45,706 bases of DNA from Chara braunii (lineage: Eukaryota; Streptophyta; Charophyceae; Charales; Characeae): NCBI GenBank assembly GCA_003427395.1, contig BFEA01000337.1, positions 1,721,799-1,767,504 on the forward strand, in the 5' to 3' direction. The first letter of the stretch is position 1. Every line of letters starts with the position of its first letter. The notes under the pieces were generated by a model. The model worked only from the letters and a program-made list of their open reading frames with translations. It was not told the origin of the DNA and did not search any database. The translations under genes and the position numbers were made by a program. This document shows positions 42,355 to 45,706 of the stretch, piece by piece.

Positions 42355-42830
42355 ATGCTGTGAGGTCTCGGCAAAGCCAACTGTCGCCCCGCCCAAGTGG
42401 AAGGCCGGCCAAAGTCCCCCGAAGGCCTCATTTCATCGAATCTGCCTTTGGGGGCCCCACGCTGTACAGTTCAGGAAGCAGCGTGGGGTGGTTGAAGGCT
42501 GTGTGACCAGGCCGGCCCTGGCCAGGATGCACCACGACAGTGCGACGTGGCCAAGAGCATACCGACCAATGTGAGAGCTGCAAACAGCAGCAGCCGTGTC
42601 GCACAGTTGGGCAGCTCTAACCAATTCGGTCCCAAGGCACTATCTGCAAAGGCCCTGGGCTCAGAAACTGGAAAAGGCCGCAAGCATACTGGGAACCCAC
42701 GTGCGCGCACCCAGCAGGCTTGAAGCAGCGATCACTTTCCATAAAGGAAAGTGTCTGCCTCCAGTCCAGACACTTTCTGGCGGGAAGCTTCTGCAGCAGC
42801 GCTGCCATTTGCACGCTGGGCAAGGCAGGG
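42355..42830 (+). repeat. left direct repeat, probable LTR
   Basis: GGCAAAGCCAACTGT, AAAGTCCCCCGAAGG, CAGGCCGGCCCTGGCCAGGA, GTCGCACAGTTGGG and CGGTCCCAAGGCACT occur in the same order in the right copy. The left copy carries about 140 extra bases near 42640-42780 before GAAGCTTCTGCAGCAGCGC rejoins the right copy. Confidence 0.75.
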
Positions 42831-43089
42831 TGCTGGCTGGAAAGAGTGCACATGGGTATTGGGTGCAGGCAGCCATAGCCCGGCTGCTCGCTCTAGATGT
42901 CCGTGGGGTTGTGCTGGTCCTTGGGCATAGAGGAGAGCTGTAGGGGGACAGAAAGGGGATGAGCCAAGGCAGAGAGAGAAGGATGTACCCGGTGTGTCGT
43001 GGAGGTCTGCATGGGCGAAATCTTCAAGAGGTGGATTGAAGGCATTGATCAGCACGACTTCCGCCTCGAGCACCTGAAGGGTGAATACA

Positions 43090-44700
43090 ACAAGGTTGCG
43101 TAGGGCAGATTACTTGGGTGCGTTGATCACGGAGTTTGGACTTTCTCACGATCTAACTCAACCGATGGTGGATGACTACAAGGAAGATACACTAATGACA
43201 GACATCATGCGCAAGCTCGTGCCCAAGGACAAGGGCACTTATGATGAGTTTGTCATGGTGGACTGATTGCTGTTCCTTGACAAGGCCGGGAATAAAAGAT
43301 TATGTGTGCCGTGTAGAGAGTCTTTGCGTAGTTTATTTTTAGGTGAATGTAATGATGCAACCGGACACTTTGGCTATAAGAAGACTTCTGTGAACCTAGT
43401 TTGGAAATTTTGGTGGCCCACTATGTTTGAGGATGCTAAGCGCTATGTAGAGACTTGCTAGGTTCGTCAGCACGACAAACCGCTGACAAACCAAGGACCC
43501 AAGCACCTCTAGGCCTAATCAAGCTCGTGCCTATTCCCGCAGGGTCCCGTACAGAGTCTGTTCATGGACTTCATGGACACCCTCGTGACCAGCAAGAGTG
43601 GCAAGAGGCATACCTTCATCATAGTGGATAGGTTCCCAAAGTATGCTAGGTTAGTTACCATGCCAGAGACCACCAAGACCGAGCACGTAATCAAACTCTT
43701 TATGGACATTCGGGTGCGTGACTTTGGCTTGCCAAGGTCCATTGTAAGTGACAGAGATATCTGCTTCACTAGCAAACTGCAGAAGAAAGCGACCGAGGAG
43801 AAGGGTTCCCAATTGCAGACGACTTCGGGAATCATCCTGAAGCTAACGGCCAGGCGGAGCAGATGAACCGTGTGGTGCAGCACTTGCATAGCCACTACAT
43901 CGAGCCAAGTCAGGATGACAGAGATGAGAAGTTATCTCTCATCGCTAGCCTGTACAATAATGCTGTACACAGCACCACCTGCATGCCTCCCAACCAACTA
44001 TATCTTGGCTGGAAGCCTAGGTCCGCTCTTGACTTTCTCTCCTACCTGAAAACCAGCCAACAGCAGCACCTGGCAGCATAGAATTTATTGTCCAGTAGGA
44101 TAAAATGCTGCAGCAGGGTGTTGAGCAAATACAAAAGTCTCAGGATGCAATCATTGCATCTGAGAACAAGTATAGAGGGTCATCTAACTTTCAGTTTGGG
44201 GATAGAGTTTGGGGGCTCCTAAGTCATGAGAACTGGGACAGAGTTAGGCATTTCTAGGAAGTTAATGCCACAGTACTTTGGGCCTCGGGAAGTTCTGGAT
44301 ATTGTGGGAAATGATCCTGATGGTCCCTCCTATGTCATTCGTTTCTCAGGACACAGCTATCATGTATTCCATGCCTCCAAACTTGCACCTTTTGCTGAGA
44401 TCGACCAGTTGCCTTCCAGACGGTCTATGGTGCTGCCATGGATGGACACGTGGACATCGACGAGATTGTGGAACACCGAGACATGCCTGTTTTGAAGCCT
44501 GTCGGCCAAGGAAGACCGCCGAAACCTCAAAGGGAATACCGGGTCAGATTCACGCATGACACCGATCCTAAGGAAGATCGATGGTTCAAGAAGGAGTTGA
44601 TGAAGACAACACCTCAAGTCATGTCCTTCTACGAGAAGGCACATCTTAAGGGGAAAGCCAAAGTGCAGCAGCAGCATCTCAGAGGATTATCAAGCTATCG
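43090..44700 (+). pseudogene. gypsy integrase, decayed
   Basis: A remnant of the upstream zinc finger is seen (ATGHFGYKKT...RYVETC), with a TAG at 43459-43461 just after the Cys. The catalytic core reads MDFMDTL...IIVDRFPKYARL, then SDRDICFTS. After a frameshift near 43800 the Glu block follows (ANGQAEQMNRVVQHL). A stop at about 44079 comes next, and then a GPY-like region from about 44230 (QYFGPREVLDIVG, YHVFHASKLAPF). The last part (44438-44700) resembles a degenerate chromodomain (YRVRFTHDTDPKEDRWF). D, D and E are all still readable, but in different frames. Integrase would join element DNA to the genome. Confidence 0.75.
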
Positions 44701-44714
44701 AGGAAGGACTGCAA

Positions 44715-45025
44715 GGCCACGAGGCCTTGGCAAAGCCAACTGTGGCCCTGCCCTAGTGGAAGGCTGGTCAAAGTCCCCCGAAGGGGGACTCATTTCATCA
44801 AGTCTGCCTTGGGAGACCCCATGCTATACAGTTGACGAAGCAGCCTGGGGTGGTTAAAGGCTGTGTCACCAGGCCGGCCCTGGCCAGGATGCACATGGCC
44901 AAGAGCTACCGGCCAATGGGAGAGCTGCGAACAGCAAGCAGCCATGTCGCACAGTTGGGCTCTAACTGCTTCGGTCCCAAGGCACTAACTGGAGGCTTCT
45001 GCGGCAGCGCCGCCATTGTAGCGTA
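44715..45025 (+). repeat. right direct repeat, probable LTR
   Basis: It is co-linear with 42355-42830 (see shared blocks there) but lacks its inserted approximately 140 bases. It ends at the (TG)n tract. Confidence 0.75.
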
Positions 45026-45031
45026 TAGTGA

Positions 45032-45035
<4 letters not shown>

Positions 45036-45101
<66 letters not shown>

Positions 45102-45149
45102 GTGTGTGTGCGTGTGTGCGTGTGTGCGTGTGTTTATATGTTTGTGTAT

Positions 45150-45181
<32 letters not shown>
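45036..45181. repeat. (TG)n microsatellite
   Basis: Near-pure TG runs with CG and TATATG interruptions start at about 45036. Confidence 0.97.
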
Positions 45182-45430
45182 TTATATGCTTGTGTATGTG
45201 CGAGTGTGTGTGTTATCAAGAAACCCCAAAACTCTGCCTCTCATTCCATCGACAAGCCATCACAAACCATCCATAAAACAAAAGAAGTATAAAAGGGCAA
45301 TAAAATAGAAAATGCAAGGTTCCCCACATGTATGTGGTTGAGCAGGAAGTGCCCACACACCCATCTGCCGTGGAAGCGGCACACTTGCACAGATATATAT
45401 ATATATCTATATATCTATATATCTATATAT
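45182..45430. other. unassigned sequence
   Basis: No ORF or RNA gene is recognised. A short TATATC run leads into the next microsatellite. Confidence 0.4.
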
Positions 45431-45431
45431 C

Positions 45432-45484
<53 letters not shown>

Positions 45485-45503
45485 TGATAGATAGATAGAT
45501 AGA
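45431..45503. repeat. (GATA)n microsatellite
   Basis: About 17 GATA/TAGA units with one GATT interruption. Confidence 0.97.
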
Positions 45504-45706
45504 ACCTACGGTTTACTGGGCAGCTCTGTTTGACTATATATATTGTCACACTGGAAATCAGAGCACAAAGGCGGAAAAAAAACAGAAGAAGAAAAAGAAA
45601 AAGAAGTAAGGAAGGAAAGCCCCACCTGTTCATCACCTCTTACGTACAAGGCCAGCCACGTGGATGACAGGTTGAGCGCTGGTTGCCCCCATCCCCGTGT
45701 GTCACA
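45504..45706. other. nothing recognised to window end
   Basis: There is a short A-rich purine tract at 45575-45610 and no gene. Confidence 0.4.

Larger units (their letters stand above)
42355..45025 (+). mobile_element. gypsy element remnant between direct repeats
   Basis: The plus-strand integrase remnant (43100-44700) is bounded by similar direct repeats at 42355-42830 and 44715-45025. The order LTR, integrase, LTR with no gag, protease or RT suggests a large internal deletion. It is unrelated in detail to the minus-strand element at 28-36 kb. Confidence 0.65.

Noticed and set aside
42079-42363. Hydrophobic plus-strand frames resembling membrane protein
   Set aside because: The Phe/Ser/Leu content comes from the T/C-rich repeat; not a real membrane segment.
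44962-45292. Cys-Val and Thr-His repeat frames
   Set aside because: They are translations of the (TG)n microsatellite.

Overview
This is a repeat-dominated window of a large eukaryotic nuclear genome. The non-LTR elements carry a plant-type zinc-binding domain after the reverse transcriptase. Plant-type telomere motifs (TTTAGGG) recur, the LTR element has a tRNA-iMet-type primer-binding site, and a plant-like U6 snRNA copy is present. Together these point to a streptophyte: a land plant or charophyte alga. A Chara-like genome is my best guess, but that is an inference. There are two assembly gaps (10378-10572 and 23453-23952) and scattered single Ns. No prokaryotic operon, CRISPR array, rRNA gene or clearly functional tRNA is visible.

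1-26 kb: a one-way array of LINE (non-LTR) retrotransposons, every recognisable copy on the + strand. LINE A (1-7317) is nearly full length but broken, with ORF1, an ORF2 holding endonuclease and a deleted RT, and a 3' UTR. LINE B (7318-10377) is 5'-truncated at RT motif A but otherwise open. A 3' fragment lies at 11270-11556. An array of 142-, 78- and 160-bp tandem repeats (11560-12970) precedes LINE C (13143-21180). LINE C has both ORFs decayed, and its ORF1 is split by a U6 snRNA retro-copy with a poly(A) tail and a 14-bp target-site duplication. A tail fragment (21480-21609), LINE D (22071-24945, interrupted by a foreign insertion with a gap) and two more 3' fragments follow (24950-25398, 25500-25892). 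ORF1 would package the RNA and ORF2 nick DNA and reverse-transcribe. The copies share a 3' UTR core with covarying hairpins around a GYAATCAATGCYG motif, probably the RT recognition element.

26-36 kb: simple repeats, about 1.5 kb without a firm call, and then a minus-strand Ty3/gypsy element (27958-36081). Its gag, protease, RT, RNase H, integrase, degenerate chromodomain, PBS and PPT are all recognisable. Its two LTR-like ends do not resemble each other, and protease joins RT with a deletion, so it looks chimeric.

36-41 kb: a tRNA-like fragment, a large CT/GA block with real inverted repeats, and a minus-strand open exon (about 38243-40271) encoding a Ser/Glu-rich acidic protein with plausible splice sites. 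This is the best candidate for a host gene.

41-45.7 kb: degenerate CCCTAAA-bearing tandem repeats, then a decayed gypsy integrase bounded by approximately 300-bp direct repeats (probable LTRs), then (TG)n and (GATA)n microsatellites.
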